Below, piece after piece: positions 1-12,958 of a stretch of DNA of 64,000 nt (position 1 is the first letter of the stretch; each line of letters starts with the position of its first letter). This DNA comes from Gorsachius magnificus (lineage: Eukaryota > Chordata > Aves > Pelecaniformes > Ardeidae). Below the pieces are notes generated by a model that did not search any database, was not told where the DNA came from, and worked only from the letters and a program-made list of their open reading frames with translations. The DNA lies in assembly GCA_034008185.1 (NCBI GenBank), contig CM067081.1:199934510-199998509 (forward strand), written 5' to 3'. The translations under genes and the position numbers were made by a program.

Positions 1-3000
1 CAACATGGATTAGCCTACGTCTTCCTGCACCATGCTTCAGTATAGATAGGCATAGTATATATAAAAAAAAAAAATCTGTACAAGGACCACATTGCATATT
101 TACTATTAGAGAAAATGACAGACCACAAAATAAAAAAAAAAAAGCCACCTTCTTTAACCCTTCTCACATAAAGTTTCTCACTTCATGTCATGTGCAGCTG
201 TCCTTAACATCTCTCATTTCAAGATGAATGTGACACCTATGTAATAGTGGTGTATTAGGCATATGCCCTAGCTCTTCATCAAAATATACTAACCTCCGAC
301 TTTAGCAAAGGTATATGAGGTAAGACAAAGTGTTTATTTGCAGATTTGGTCAGAAAGCCAAATTAGCAGTGTATTTTGTAGTTCAAATCCAGTACTTTGT
401 CATCACCATTATTTTTAGAAATAATCATAAATTACCATTGGGTTTTTTACTCCTTAAACTTAATTTCACATTGGAAAATCTGTTCCATGCTCTAAAAGAC
501 CAAATGAGTATGATTTAGGGGCTTTACAGGGTTCAGATTCACCATGTCATACTGCAGCTTTTGAGCATCATTTCCTCTGAACAACTGTTTAAGTAAATTT
601 AATTGATGGTTATTATTCTTCAGGTAAGACAATTTGGAAGGAGCATAAACATAAAACATGATTAAACCTACACCTTCGTAACTTGTTTTTTTATCACCAA
701 AATATTTTTAACTACTCCCTAGAATTCAAGGTATGATTGGCAACACTGTTTCCTTGTCCAAACATCACATATTCTTCTGACTTTCAGAGTCCTGCATTTT
801 CTTGCTTAATTCCACTTCTTCACATTTCCTCCTTCAAGAAAACTTTTGAGATTCCTCATATGGAGGCTGAAGAAGTCTTTTTGAAGAAAAAACCCTGCTC
901 AATTAACCTTAGCCGCTGTCTTGAGAGGGTTACATTTACCATCCCCATCTTAATTCTTGTTTGCTTCTCTCTTGAGCTCTACTGACCTAGTAATCTGTGG
1001 GATTAGTGGAAGAAAATGGTGGCTAAAATACATTAATTCAGTTAATCTGTGCAGACAGCATAAGCATTGTGCACAGGTTTCAGAAGCTTAGTCAAATCAG
1101 AGTACAGGTTCACAAGTCTGAATACAGAGAATATTCATGTGTGAAAGACCAGAGTTCTAAAGCTAAATTACTTTTCCCCCACACCTGTCATTCTATATCA
1201 AAGCTTACAAGGTAGACGGTCCCTTGATACAGTAAGACATTCTGAGAAGTTCTTAATGTGAAACAGCTGCTTTTGAATCATTTACGTATTCTTCATACTG
1301 AAAGTAGTATTTTGAATATTTAGATACTAAACAGTAAGACTCTGTGAGAAAGAAGAAGGATGCTAATTCTTTCCAAAGGTCATTTCAGTTCTCCCCATGC
1401 ATACAAGAGTATGAAGAGTAATCCCTGGAAACGGAATTATCTAATTTGCCTTCAAAAAGGCACAATGGCCAAAAGAATTATCGTCCAATTTGGAGAGAGA
1501 AAGCTGGGGTGGCAGAAAGTATATTTTTCTTGCAAATTACAAGCCACGAAAACAACCTATGCACGTGGCAAAAAAATAAGGCTTTAGAGCATCTTCATCT
1601 TCTCCTAATTCCAGGAAATTGTGGAAGACAAATTCTTAAATTGAGAACAATGTAAGTTGCTCATCCATAGATTTTATGTTAATTTCTAGTAGTAATTCAG
1701 AACTGCTTTATGGCCTCAAAACTCTTCTTAGTGCAGGGCAACTAATTAGCTCTCTGCTCTACCATGATGTGAAAATTGTTCCTCTAAGCAAGTGGCACCA
1801 TCTTCTGTTTAATTCTCTTAATCCATTTTGCTTCCTTTCTGTTTTAATGAGAAAATTCTTCCTGAAAATAGGAAGATTCATAATGTTTTAAGGCTCAAAA
1901 TATTTTAACATATTTGGTTAAAAGTTAATATTTTAATGTTGCTTTAGAAGGAAAGTGAAGTGAGACTCAGATTGACTCTGTTCTTTGTTATGTCTGCCAC
2001 CAAGAATTTATGGAGCTGGGACATGTCACAAATATCCAGTTGGTTCTGAAAACGTTTATAGTTTTGAAGTAATTACTTCAAAAAAGGTTTGTGTAGGAGC
2101 TATTGCTAGATGGAGCAGAAAGAAACTCAAAATGGACAAGTAGATCATTCAAAGAGAAGGTTAGAGGTAATGGGCATAGGTCTTATCTAACTGAATTTGT
2201 AATTCTCTTCCATTTTTGCTACTCTAATTACAAATTATGTTGCTGTCACTTGACATCACAAGGAAGCATGTAAAGGAGTTGCAATTATATTTCCTCACTG
2301 TAAACAAAAATAAAAGCAAATTAAATAAAACTAAACAGAAGGTAGTAAGATGCAGAGTCAGATATCAGTTGATGCCTATACATAGTTAGGCTTTAGGCCA
2401 GTGTACTTCTACAGATATATGTTTCCTGAGAAAAGTAAAACCTAATCTCTGTCATATGCCATATGCTTTAAATAAACCATAAAACATTATCAGAAAGCAA
2501 AAGTCTTATTTGCACAGTCATCCCAACGATAAGGGTCCAATATACTATCTGAGATAAAGTCTGCTGCCCTGATTCTTCTACTTTTGTTTGCAGTAAAACT
2601 CCTTGTGCAATTCTACTGGTTAAATTAATTTGATTAGTTCTTTTGTAATTCCTTTCCCTGACTCTCTACTCCATGATAGAAAAAAATATTACCTTGCTGA
2701 GTAGTACATAGGAGTATAAAAACAAGAGTCATTTATGTATTTGGAACTTTCCAAAGTGAAAGACCACTGAACAAGTTTATCATCATGTTTTGAATATGGC
2801 TGAGGCATTTAAGTCCTATCTTTTGAAACTGGTAATATTAATTAGTTAATAAGCACATAATTTTGTTAATGCCTGGGATAGGTATAAAATTTATATCTCT
2901 GCACCAATGTATTTATTCCAGTTCTACTATGAATGCATGGTGAGTTTGCTTGACTAGCCTGCATGCCTCCATCAATGCTAATGGAGATGGTAGTGGAGCA

Positions 3001-6000
3001 AAGCAGTGCTTTTGAATTAAATGTCAATAGTCACTCAAGAGAAGATGCCTTTAAAAATCTACAGAAAAAGGCTATATCTGCTTATGTTTGAACACTTAAG
3101 CCAAAAGTCTGTCCCTGTAGAGGTCTTCAAAGATACCTGTCTCTCCTGGTTATTCATAGAATTAAAGATGATCTTTTCAATAGTATACTAAAATTTAGCC
3201 GTAAGCTACATGCCTAATTTAAAACTCCTACAGTTTAAATTCTGAACATGGATGGGGTGTGCTTAATTAACCTGTACATGTAACTACAAACAGAAATAAT
3301 TAAATGAAAAACAGGGGTGTGCCTTTTCCTCTTTGTACTATTATTTTTGTCATAGCAAGCCTCCTATTGTTTCCGTTGCAGCTTTTTCCTTAGTTGTGTA
3401 CTGGGGATATTTTCCTTGTGGTGCTTTATCAGTATTAAATGTAGTTCTTCAAGTAAATTTACTTTTGGCATATAACACAGAGCTTGCACCTGCTATTCCC
3501 ATTTGTGTTATAGTTGAAGTAGAAAGATGCATCTTAGCTCAATCTGTCACATATGTACTACTGTTCATTCCTCCAGCTACAGGGTAAAAATATTTTCATA
3601 AGTAACCCTCAGTTTAATACAGTTGCTGGGACTTAGCATGACTTCTTCCAATTATCTCCTATAAAGAACATTTGGCTAAAGAAAATTTCTCAAGTGCAGT
3701 TCAGGCTTTTGTAGGAATAACAAGTCCTTTCTTTATCATTATTAAAGTATTAGCTGACAGAAATTTATATATGTATATATAGCCAAAAACCCAAACAGCA
3801 TTGCCAAGGCACTTGGCAACAAAACCCTACATAATTGTGCTCATTGAATCTCTTTGGTTTTTAAGTCATGCATGATATCTCAAAAAGTTCCAGAGGATTT
3901 CATATTAGCTTAAAACTTTAGATAGTTTAGTCAATTCTATTGAATATCATACGGCTATGCCTTTCTTACACCAATGAAGAACAGATTTGTGATTTACTTC
4001 TGTTTGTAAAGTAAGTAGAAATAACCAAGCTTAAAGAAAGACCTTTTGGTATTCTATACCACATGCCTTCAAGAACCCAAAATTCTTGTTTTCTCTCTCA
4101 GAAACAGCCAAAGCTCCAGAGGACAAACACGTCCCCAGAAATTAAGGAAAAAGTTACTGAATTGTCTGAAAAAAATACATCAAATAATGTGCTGAGCTCC
4201 ACACAATTTGTGAAGAGACAGCTTCCTACCTTGGAGCAGGAATAAATAGGCCTTAAAGACACATCTAACTCTTCTCATTTAATTTCAGCAGGATCCTGAA
4301 GTAAAGTTTCACAGCAGAGCGAAACAACCAGGCCTAGAGGCATGGGCTAAGGTTTCCTCACCAGTGTCAGGTCTGAAGGGTCACTGTTAGGCTACCACCT
4401 CAGCAGGCCAGAACAATCATCTTGTCAGCACACCCTCCTGTTGCTGACCCAATGGCTAGTAGTAGAAGTTAAAAGATTTAGGCACAAGGAGTGATTAAAA
4501 CCACCCTGCTCATAGTAGCACATTTTTCCAATTCATCTAATGATGAATTTAATCCCTGAAATATAAGTTGCTGTACCATTTTATAGTAAAAGGTTAAAAA
4601 GGAATTTCTGATTTACTTTTTATACATGATCTGCTATTTTCTTTACATTGACTCTCTCTCTTCTTATTTGCTACAGCTGTAAATTAAGCACACCTTGTTC
4701 TTAGCCTCGTTTTTGTCTGGGGACCTGGATTTTATCTCCAGTCATGTTGCCAATCCATCTCTGAATCCATTCTGTAGTGAGTGAGCTGCCCAAGTTTACT
4801 TTCCAAGCAGGTTACACATATAGTCAATGTAACTTACATTGTAATGATATCTGAGATTACAAAAGCATGGATCCTAGCTGCAGTGCTCGCAGCCAGAATA
4901 AGCCTTCATGCTTTAAAGGGGAGACTGAGTCCTTCTGATTGACCGCTTCTTAGTGCCATGTGTTTCCAACTCCTGTGTTTGCTCTTTCTTCTTGGCAAGA
5001 AACAGGAGGGAAAAAAGCTGTAGAGCTTAATGATAGAAGTCCTGCCCTTAGATAACACAGCATCGAGGAGGCTTTTTCATCATTATACTCCATTCTGATC
5101 AAGTAAGTGGCTCCTAAGAACAAACTCAAGAAAGGGGAGGGGGGGGAGGTGGTAAGAAAAATAAATTAAAGCAACCAGCTCAGTCTGCCCTTTCTGATAT
5201 CAATGGCAAGATTAGTTTCTGAAATCAAGTTCTAAATAAATACTGGTAATATGATAATTTGAAATAAAGCATAACCTTTCTCATTTTATTAATATGCATA
5301 CTGTATAATCGTCACCAAAAATTGGCAACTACTTTCCACCTCTCAACAAAGATTAAATATTAGTGGTTTAGTCACAACTCAAATTATTACACTATCTTTT
5401 TAAAAAATGCATTAAAGTGTGTATTGTGTTATCAAATACAAAAAATAGTAGAAATTTAATTGTCAAAAATGAGCAATCATATTTCTATGAGTTATCCTTG
5501 GTATTTCAAATGTTTTTGTTTGTTTGCTAATTCAGGAAACTTCAATATTTTACAGTCTTCCAGACACTAGCTGTCATGACTTAAAGGAGATATTATAATT
5601 ATTGCTATAATCAGTGTACTATTTAACAGACTACAAAATCTAGCATATGTTACTGCGTATGCTGTCAACAGAGTAAGATTCCAGGTATGTAGTAAAATTA
5701 GACAGTTAGAATCTGATCTAGAAATCTTTGCTCTCTCAAGCAGTTCTTACTGAGGTAAGAACTTTTGCTGGTGCTACCTATAGTTCTCAAATTTGTCAAC
5801 AGTTGCCAAAGATCACCCGAGTAACAAGCAGGAGACCTGTCAAAAGGAAAGCATTTTTAAAGCAGTTTGTAATACTGCACATGAAAAGTGTGTAACAGTT
5901 CTGTTATTCAGGACTGACAATGCATTTTTAATTAGCAAACTGCACAGTAAATCTCTCTTCTTTCACAACCTTGTGAGTGATATGATTTTTTCCAGACTAC

Positions 6001-6635
6001 TCATCTGAAACGAGAGAGGACTTCAAGTCTTCAGACACATATATGCACTGACTTTGTAATTTTCCTGTGTGCAGATGTCACCTTCACCCTTGGAAACAGA
6101 TATGTGCAGCACTTCTGTTGAAAAGTAGGCACTAGCTTTCAGAATAGCTACAATACTGAGCTTTCTCTTTCAATTCATAAGGACAAAGCTACATCAAGTC
6201 AGACTAAAGTTTATTTAGTAATTTATCCTGTTCTTAGCTGCTGCAGAGGGAGGAGTACAGACCAGTTAAAGCATAAGGTACTGGTATTTCCATATTAACT
6301 CAAGGGATTTCTTCCTTAAGGATTTCTTAAAACAGAGGGGTTCAACTCTTGTTGAATATAATTTGATTGATTTTTTTTTTCTTGTATTTTTTTTCTGGTA
6401 CTCGTTTTACTGCTTTACACAGGAGTTTTTTTCACTATTTTGTTTTGACATTATGTTAGTTTCATTAATTTTCTGGTACCTTTGTTTCTTAGGAGGACCC
6501 ATTCTCCAGTTCCAGTAGCTTACCATGCTTTCTTCTGCTGCATCTTTGAAATATATGAGGAAGAACTGTAGTTGAAAATACTTGTAATTGTATTGAAAGT
6601 ACTGTGTCAGGTCATGCGATGGGATATCTATTCTT
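1..6635. other. Non-coding AT-rich stretch, no gene seen
   Basis: I see no gene here. All six frames are broken by frequent stops, and the longest open stretches (under about 90 codons) have low-complexity or unremarkable composition, with no recognisable domain. Small items are A-runs near 63-75 and 129-143, a G-rich tract at about 5133-5149, and T-rich tracts at about 6369-6395. It looks like neutral vertebrate intergenic or intronic DNA. A short exon or a conserved regulatory element cannot be excluded without cross-species alignment. Confidence 0.6.
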
Positions 6636-6639
6636 TAGT

Positions 6640-7105
6640 TGAAATACATTATTGGAATGATACAGTGTCCAGTTTTGGCTCCCAGCAGAGGACAGACCTT
6701 GATAAACTGGAATGCATTCAGCACAGAGCAACCCCAATGGTTAGGGCCTGGAGCACTTGCCCTGAAAAGACATTATCAGGAAGTCAGTCTTAATCAGTCT
6801 GGAGAGGGGTTGTCTTTAGGCAGACCTAACAGCATCCCTGGTAAATGAAAAGGTTCTAAAGCAGATGGAGCCAGGCTTTTCAAAATGGTGCATGGTACAG
6901 GAGAAACCCGTCCATCATGAAGACAGAAAATCATTGGAAGAGGTTTTCCAGAGAGGCTGTGTGGTTTCTGTCCTTGGAGGTTTTCAAGATCTGACTGGAT
7001 AAAGCCCTAAGCAACTATGGCTGACCCTGCTTTGGAGAGGATGTTGGACTAGAGACCTCTAGAGGTGCCTTCCAATCTGAACTGGTTTACATTTCTATGA
7101 ACAAC
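6640..7105 (+). mobile_element. Old CR1 LINE 3' fragment
   Basis: The stretch reads like the 3' part of a CR1 non-LTR retrotransposon on the plus strand. It contains decayed versions of the familiar C-terminal ORF2 and 3' UTR segments: a 'cagttttggctcccagcagagga' type block near 6671, 'ccagagaggctgtgtggtttctgtccttggaggttttcaa' type text near 6950-6990, and the terminal 'ttggactagagacctctagaggtgccttccaa' type block near 7046-7077. Reading frames are broken by many stops. The terminal 8-bp repeat is eroded to something like 'catttctatga' near 7090. The large number of changes marks it as one of the older copies in the window. The 5' boundary is approximate. Confidence 0.8.
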
Positions 7106-7700
7106 ATGAGATATTAAGCACAGGGCCTTCCTAATTTGAAGGAAAGCAGAATTTATCCTGTTTAAAATGTGGTTTTTTTCTTATTGTGTGATGTTTTCCC
7201 ATGGGGAAGATTAAACCATATTTGTTTTAAGAGCACTGTCAGGTCATTTTATTAGCTATTGTTATCTTCTCCAGAAGGAAAGAGTAAAAACTAACATTTA
7301 GATTTATTTAGCAATAATAATTGGCACCAGCTGGCTAATACTAACTTTTTTTAGGAGGAGAGAAACTGGTAGTTAACATCCCAAGACAACAAAACTAGAA
7401 AGATGTCTCTATATATGGCTGTAATGTACCCTCAGTATCTTGTCTTACATCTGTTCTTAAAATGTCTTCTACCATAAAGCCTTTGAATTGCTAGTGCCTG
7501 GCTCTGTTTAGGTCAACAGAAACATTTATTTATTTGTATTAGTTTTATTTGTTTTGTAACTTCGTCTCAAATTTACTGTTTACCCATGACTCTGATAAGG
7601 CTAAGATATTGGGAAAGATTAAGAAAAGAATAGGAAGAAGATTAATGTTCTGTAGGATAGAGGAATTATGTCATTTATGGCCACTATTATTATATTTGCA
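7106..7700. other. Non-coding spacer between CR1 fragments
   Basis: No gene is seen in this short spacer between two plus-strand CR1 copies. It is AT-rich, with T-runs and no long open frame. Confidence 0.55.
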
Positions 7701-7704
7701 TATA

Positions 7705-9215
7705 CTAGATGTTTAAGAAAAGTGTGGCCAAGAGGGTGGCCAGTCTGGTGAGGAAAGCTTTAAAACAAGATTGGTGGGGTGAGGGAGATGACAACCCATG
7801 ATCAAGTGAGGAAGTAGTGAACCAGGCTTGCAAGCAAAGGGAGCAGGGTGATGTGGTCATGAAATGCCTCATAATCACCAAAACAGGGAAGAAGGGGTCC
7901 CACCCCAAATGTATGCAGACAAATAAAGAGGTGCTAAGAGAATAGCATAAGGGAAAGTTCTCAGTCTTTTCCTGGGAAGTCAACATGAGTAGATGCTTCT
8001 CTGAAGTCCCTGTACACTAATACACACAGCATGGGAAACTCACAGGAGGAACTAGAGGTCTGCATGCAGGTGCAGGGCAGATACAGTGTGGGATCAGAGA
8101 GATGTGGTGGGATAGCTCACACAACTGGAGTGCTGCAATGGAAGGATATAGGCATGGAACTGGATATGGATAAAGGGGAGGTGCTCTGCTGGACATGATA
8201 CTTACAAACAAAAAAGAACTTGTGAGGAATGTGAAGATTTGGGGGCAGCTTTGGCTGTAGTAACCAGTGATAGTGGAGTTCAGGATCTTGAGATAAAGGA
8301 ACAACACAAATAGTAGAATCACAGTTCTGGACATCAGGGGAGCAGACTTTAACCTGTTAGGGATCTTCTTGCAGGAATCCATGGGAGATGGTCCTGGAGA
8401 CAAGAGGGGTCCAGGAGGGTTGATTGATTTTCAGACATCACCTCCTTCAAACTCAAGAATGGTCCATCCCAATGAACAAAAAATCAAGCCAAGGTGACAG
8501 GAGGCCTGGATGGATGAACAAGGAGCTCCTGACAAAACTCAAGCTTGAAAAGGACAAGAAAGTGACTGGGAGTTTATCAACAGCATGGACTTTCTAAAGG
8601 CAAGATCCAGCCTAACCAACCTGATAGCATTTTATGACTAAATGACTGGCTTTGTGGATAAGGGGATATTTATCTTTACTTTAGAAAGGCTTCAGTCACT
8701 GTCTACTATAATATCTCCATTGACAGACTGATGAAATACAGTCTAGGTAAGTGGATGGTGAGGCAAATTGAAAACCAGCTGCACTGCTGAGCTTAAAGGA
8801 TTATGATTAGCAGCATGAAATTCAGCTGGAAGCCAGTCACTATTGGTGTACCCCAGGGGCCAGTACTGTTTAATGTCTTCATTAACAATCAGGATAATGG
8901 CACAGATTGCACTCTCAGCAAGTTTGCAAACAAAACTGGGAGGAGTGGCTGATAGACCAGATGGATGTGATGCCATGCAGAGGGACCTCAACATGCTGGA
9001 GAAATGGATAAACAGGAAACTCACAAAGTTCAAGGAAAGGGAAATGCCAAGTCCTGCACCGGAGGAGGAATAACTCCATGCACCAAATCACACTGGGGTC
9101 AAACTGACTGGAAAGCAGGTCTGTGGAGAGGGCCTGTCGGTCCTCATGGACAAGTTGACCACAAGCCAGCAATGCACTCTTGTGGCAAAGGCGGCCACTA
9201 GAAATGACTCAATGG
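7705..9215 (+). mobile_element. Decayed CR1 LINE with ORF2 endonuclease and RT pieces
   Basis: This is a plus-strand CR1 copy with internal deletions. The first part (about 7709-7990) resembles the region around the start of CR1 ORF2. About 8090-8300 encodes a decayed AP-type endonuclease C-terminal region, with recognisable 'GALLDMILTNKKELV'-like codons near 8180-8225. About 8500-8700 gives linker and early reverse transcriptase (RT) segments. About 8840-8945 gives the palm region; the usual FADD catalytic block reads as F/C-A-N-K here, so the active site is lost. About 8950-9200 continues into the thumb. The copy stops near 9215 without the C-terminal end or the 3' terminal repeat. No frame stays open over the whole length. 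CR1 ORF2 proteins normally encode endonuclease plus RT and drive target-primed insertion; this copy cannot. Confidence 0.75.
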
Positions 9216-9299
9216 AGTAAAGGCAACTAACAATGTTAGTTACAAACAATGAGTGCATCTAACACTTATTACTGGCTATTAAAAATCTGTGTTAAACCT

Positions 9300-9356
9300 A
9301 TTAATCAGAATAAGTTGATAATGATTCTATTAATCAGATTAAGTTATAATGATAAT
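9300..9356. repeat. Imperfect 29-bp tandem duplication
   Basis: A unit beginning ATTAATCAGAATAAGTTGAT (9300) is followed by a second, slightly altered copy beginning ATTAATCAGATTAAGTTATA (9329). The period is 29 bp and the second copy lacks about one base. It is a local AT-rich slippage duplication with no coding content. Confidence 0.75.
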
Positions 9357-12300
9357 TAAGGCATATCCATTTTCATGGAGCTATTTAAAGTTAGTAGTAA
9401 ACAGCAAAAGTTTTAATAAAACAGAAAAGGTTTTATAAAACAAGACTTTTTTTTTGTAAAACCCAATACATGCAAGGCTTTAAGAAGAAAAAGGCTGTAA
9501 GTATCCAACAGATAGACTAATCTTTATCTCTAAATCCTGTTAATTTCATGTCTTCTATAATTTGTTACCATAATGCCATTCTAAAGTTTGTCAATTATTC
9601 ATCTTATCTGTTGTATGCATGCACTTACCATCTTTGCTCTAGTATTATACAGCAACTGAAAATGCTGTCTAATTTCTAGGGAAAGTCGGCTAACTCCCCC
9701 AGCAAGCTTACATAAGGCTGTGCACTCTTCTGTGCTATTTGGAATACCAATCCTATCTTCCTTGATGGAAGGCTGCTCTTTTGTTCTTGTGAGGTGACAG
9801 AAGGCCTTACAATATTGGAAATTGCTAATCATCAATAAGCACGCATAACTTCATGGTGTACTCTACAACATGTTCATGCATTATACTACAAACCAGCACC
9901 TGTTAATGTTTCTCTGTTCTTTTTTGTGTGAGAGGATAAGATACAAAGTAGACATGTTTGATGGCCACTGAAATTGTCTATAATTCTATACATTCTAAAG
10001 GGAAGTAATAATGGGTACATTTCCTAACATTTTAGTATCTCTGGGTGTGTTTACACATGAAAAGTATGTTGACTAACTCTATGACATATATAATTCTCAA
10101 CTGGAGGAGAAACCATCCAGGCTGTTTGTGAGAAGAGAAAACATTCAGCTTGGGCAAACTACCTGAGAAGATAAGAAATAAAGGCTGGGAGGAAAGATAA
10201 TTAAAAAGAAAGCAAATGTATTCTTTGGATTATTTGGGTTTAAAATATATATATATATAAAATTTTTAAAAAAATTAAGTCATTGATATGTCATGTATTT
10301 TTCAATGTTCCATTTTTAGTACCTAAAGGGATTAGTTCAGTAGTTCCTCTTAATGTACATAACATGAACCACTAAAGTAATTCTGAAAATCCAAATTGTT
10401 TATTCCAAATGTCCAGCTGCTTAAGAATAGACTACACTTGCACTTTTTTTTCTTTCTTTTTTTAAAAATTTTTATTATCTGAGACCTTGTTTCAGATCAG
10501 AGACTGGGTTATTTACTATCAGACTGAAGAGTCAATATTTTGCGACTTATATGATTTGTCTTCCACTACATTTCTGACGCAATATAAAGTACCTAATTGC
10601 CATGACTATTCATTTCTCATATTCTTCTGAAGAAATGAGTGAAGTTTCTGGCCCTTGTCTTGTAACACTTGTTCTAAGTGTTCAATTATGCAGATTTTAA
10701 CAGATAAAATTGCATAAAAATGTTGCAACAGCCTGAAGAGCCACTAAATATTATTTTTTTTTTTAAGTTGCAGCCATTTGTTTCTACAAATATTTTACAA
10801 AAGAGGAGGAGAGAGGTCAGATAATTATCTATAAGCCCTTTTTGTCAACCCAACCAACCTCTGGTTTTGCTGAAACCTACCACAATACTGCTTGTTGTCT
10901 TTGAACCATTGTGTGGTTTTATGTTGTGGGTATAAAAATGGTATCAGACAAATTTTAAACAAACATACATTAATGATCAATTTATAAAGCTCGATAAATA
11001 ATGAATATATCTCATAAGTATGTTATTTTCATGAGCAATATGTTCTAAGACAATTATTTCAGTATGAATATACAGGTAAAATATCTTTTTCACCTGTTTA
11101 ACAGGTTACATATTAAATTACATATTCATTATTTGTTAGTATTTTGTTATTACTTACATATAACAACTTGCTTATTAATGTTGAAGAAGGGGCACACAGC
11201 ATAATTCTTCATGCATAATGCTGTTCAATGCTTTGCTCTTTCTCTTCCACAAATATGTTTTCTCTGAGTTTGCTTTCTATGAAAAAAAGAAACACCCTCC
11301 ACTCCTCACCAAAAGCTTTCCATTTAGTTCTTTCAGTGCTCAGAACTAGATGAGACATTTAAAATTTTAACAGACATATTTATTAAAACATCAGCTTTTC
11401 ACATTCTATCTATTGAATTCTAGCCGCATTAAGGCTCTTATGAGTTCTACCAGTGTAGCCTTTGAGTACTTATTTTTCCTGTAGCTATAAAAAGTTCAAT
11501 GCACATCTTGTTCTTCAGTGAAAATTTTCACAGGATCATGTAGTGAATAACACAAATTAGATACTTTCAAGTGCTTTTTGAACTTCTAAAGTTAATATTT
11601 TTCTTGAAGTAGTTGAGAAATCTTTCCCTTATGAAAAGTCAAACACATATGCAATGAAGATAGAAAAAGAAACAAAATGAAAACCTCAGAATTTATGATT
11701 GTTCAAGGCTGACAATGAAAAAAACCTTTGATGTAACTGCCACCAGATTTTGTTTGGGTACACATAAAATGAAATAAGGGATAATAATTTCAGCCTCTGA
11801 ATACAAACTAAGTATTTGCATTCCTCAGATAGAGAAATTTCTATTAAAAGCTAAATCAAAACTCCCTGATTATGAACTTTGTAGAGGCTGAAGAAGACAA
11901 TAACAGAATCTGTGTAAGGGCCCAGACTAGTTACACCTAACTACTTTCACTGTAATGGGAGAAAATAACCTCCTGACTGGCTAATTGACTGACTGATTTT
12001 TTTTATTTTTCTGAACCCTGATTTCATATTCTGAAGCCAGATCTGACTTTCTTTGCTGTTTCTTCATTACTATGAGAACAAAACAAGATAAATTTCTTTA
12101 ATATTAAATTTCTAAAAGAAAAATATATGAAGAACTCATTGAAAGAATAAATAAATGTTATGAAACAACGTTTCTTATACAAAACTTTCAGTAAAAATAT
12201 TATTCTGAACTGAACTGGTAAAGAAGTAGTTTAACAATCTAATTGTGAAGTTTTGTTAAAAAAAACCCAGTCAAATGAGGGACTTCTGCAGTTTTTTATT

Positions 12301-12891
12301 CTCTCTTTGAGTTGAAGACTGAATGAATGGATATAGTTAAATAATCTTTTGAAAAGATCCAAGGACACTGACTGCTGAATTTCCATCAGCAGCCAGTAAC
12401 TTGGAAGCTATTTATAAATACAAAAGAAGGGTATGATAAGGCAGACCCCCTGGTTACCTACATCACCTACCACTCACATCCTCGGAATTTAGAATTTTAA
12501 AATCTTCCCCTCAGTGCTTTCCTATCTCTGCACAAACAGTCTAGCTCTCAGGGTCAGGGTATCTCTCCCCCAGCTGCTGCTAGAGCACTAACCACTGCAC
12601 CTCACAGCAGCTGAGAGCAAACACAGAATACATCACTCAGAGCTCACCTGGTCTGGCAGCATGTAGATAAACACTTCTGAATCCTCCAAAAACCTACAGG
12701 AAAATGTTTGTCATCTTTTCTGCATGAGTAATGCATACCTGGAAACTCCTCTTTTTTGGTGTAACATTACACAAAATTGCCAATCTGGTAGCATGAAGTT
12801 TTGCTTGTTGTTGATGTACCTTGTTCCAATTATATTTTTTTTTTTTCTGTTAAATTAAGAGCTGGCTGGTTGCTGAGTTATAGTATAATAT

Positions 12892-12958
12892 TTCACACCT
12901 TGTGAATTTAACAACACTCAGACTCCGGTGTTGTACCTACTCATGCACAAGGTGTGAA
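12892..12958. promoter_or_regulatory. Nested inverted repeat with two T-box-like half-sites
   Basis: The left arm TTCACACCTTGTG (12892-12904) is the exact reverse complement of the right arm CACAAGGTGTGAA (12946-12958). The 41-nt interval contains a second, inner inverted repeat, ACAACAC (12911-12917) with GTGTTGT (12928-12934). Each outer arm contains the T-box protein half-site TCACACCT / AGGTGTGA (12893-12900 and 12950-12957). Brachyury-class T-box factors are known to bind this half-site, including in inverted pairs. That this is a working enhancer element is inference. It could equally be a chance hairpin or a remnant of a small transposon. Confidence 0.4.

Noticed and set aside
379..388. 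GTTCAAATCC, resembling a tRNA T-loop (internal promoter B box)
   Set aside because: No matching A box, cloverleaf stems or acceptor pairing around it.
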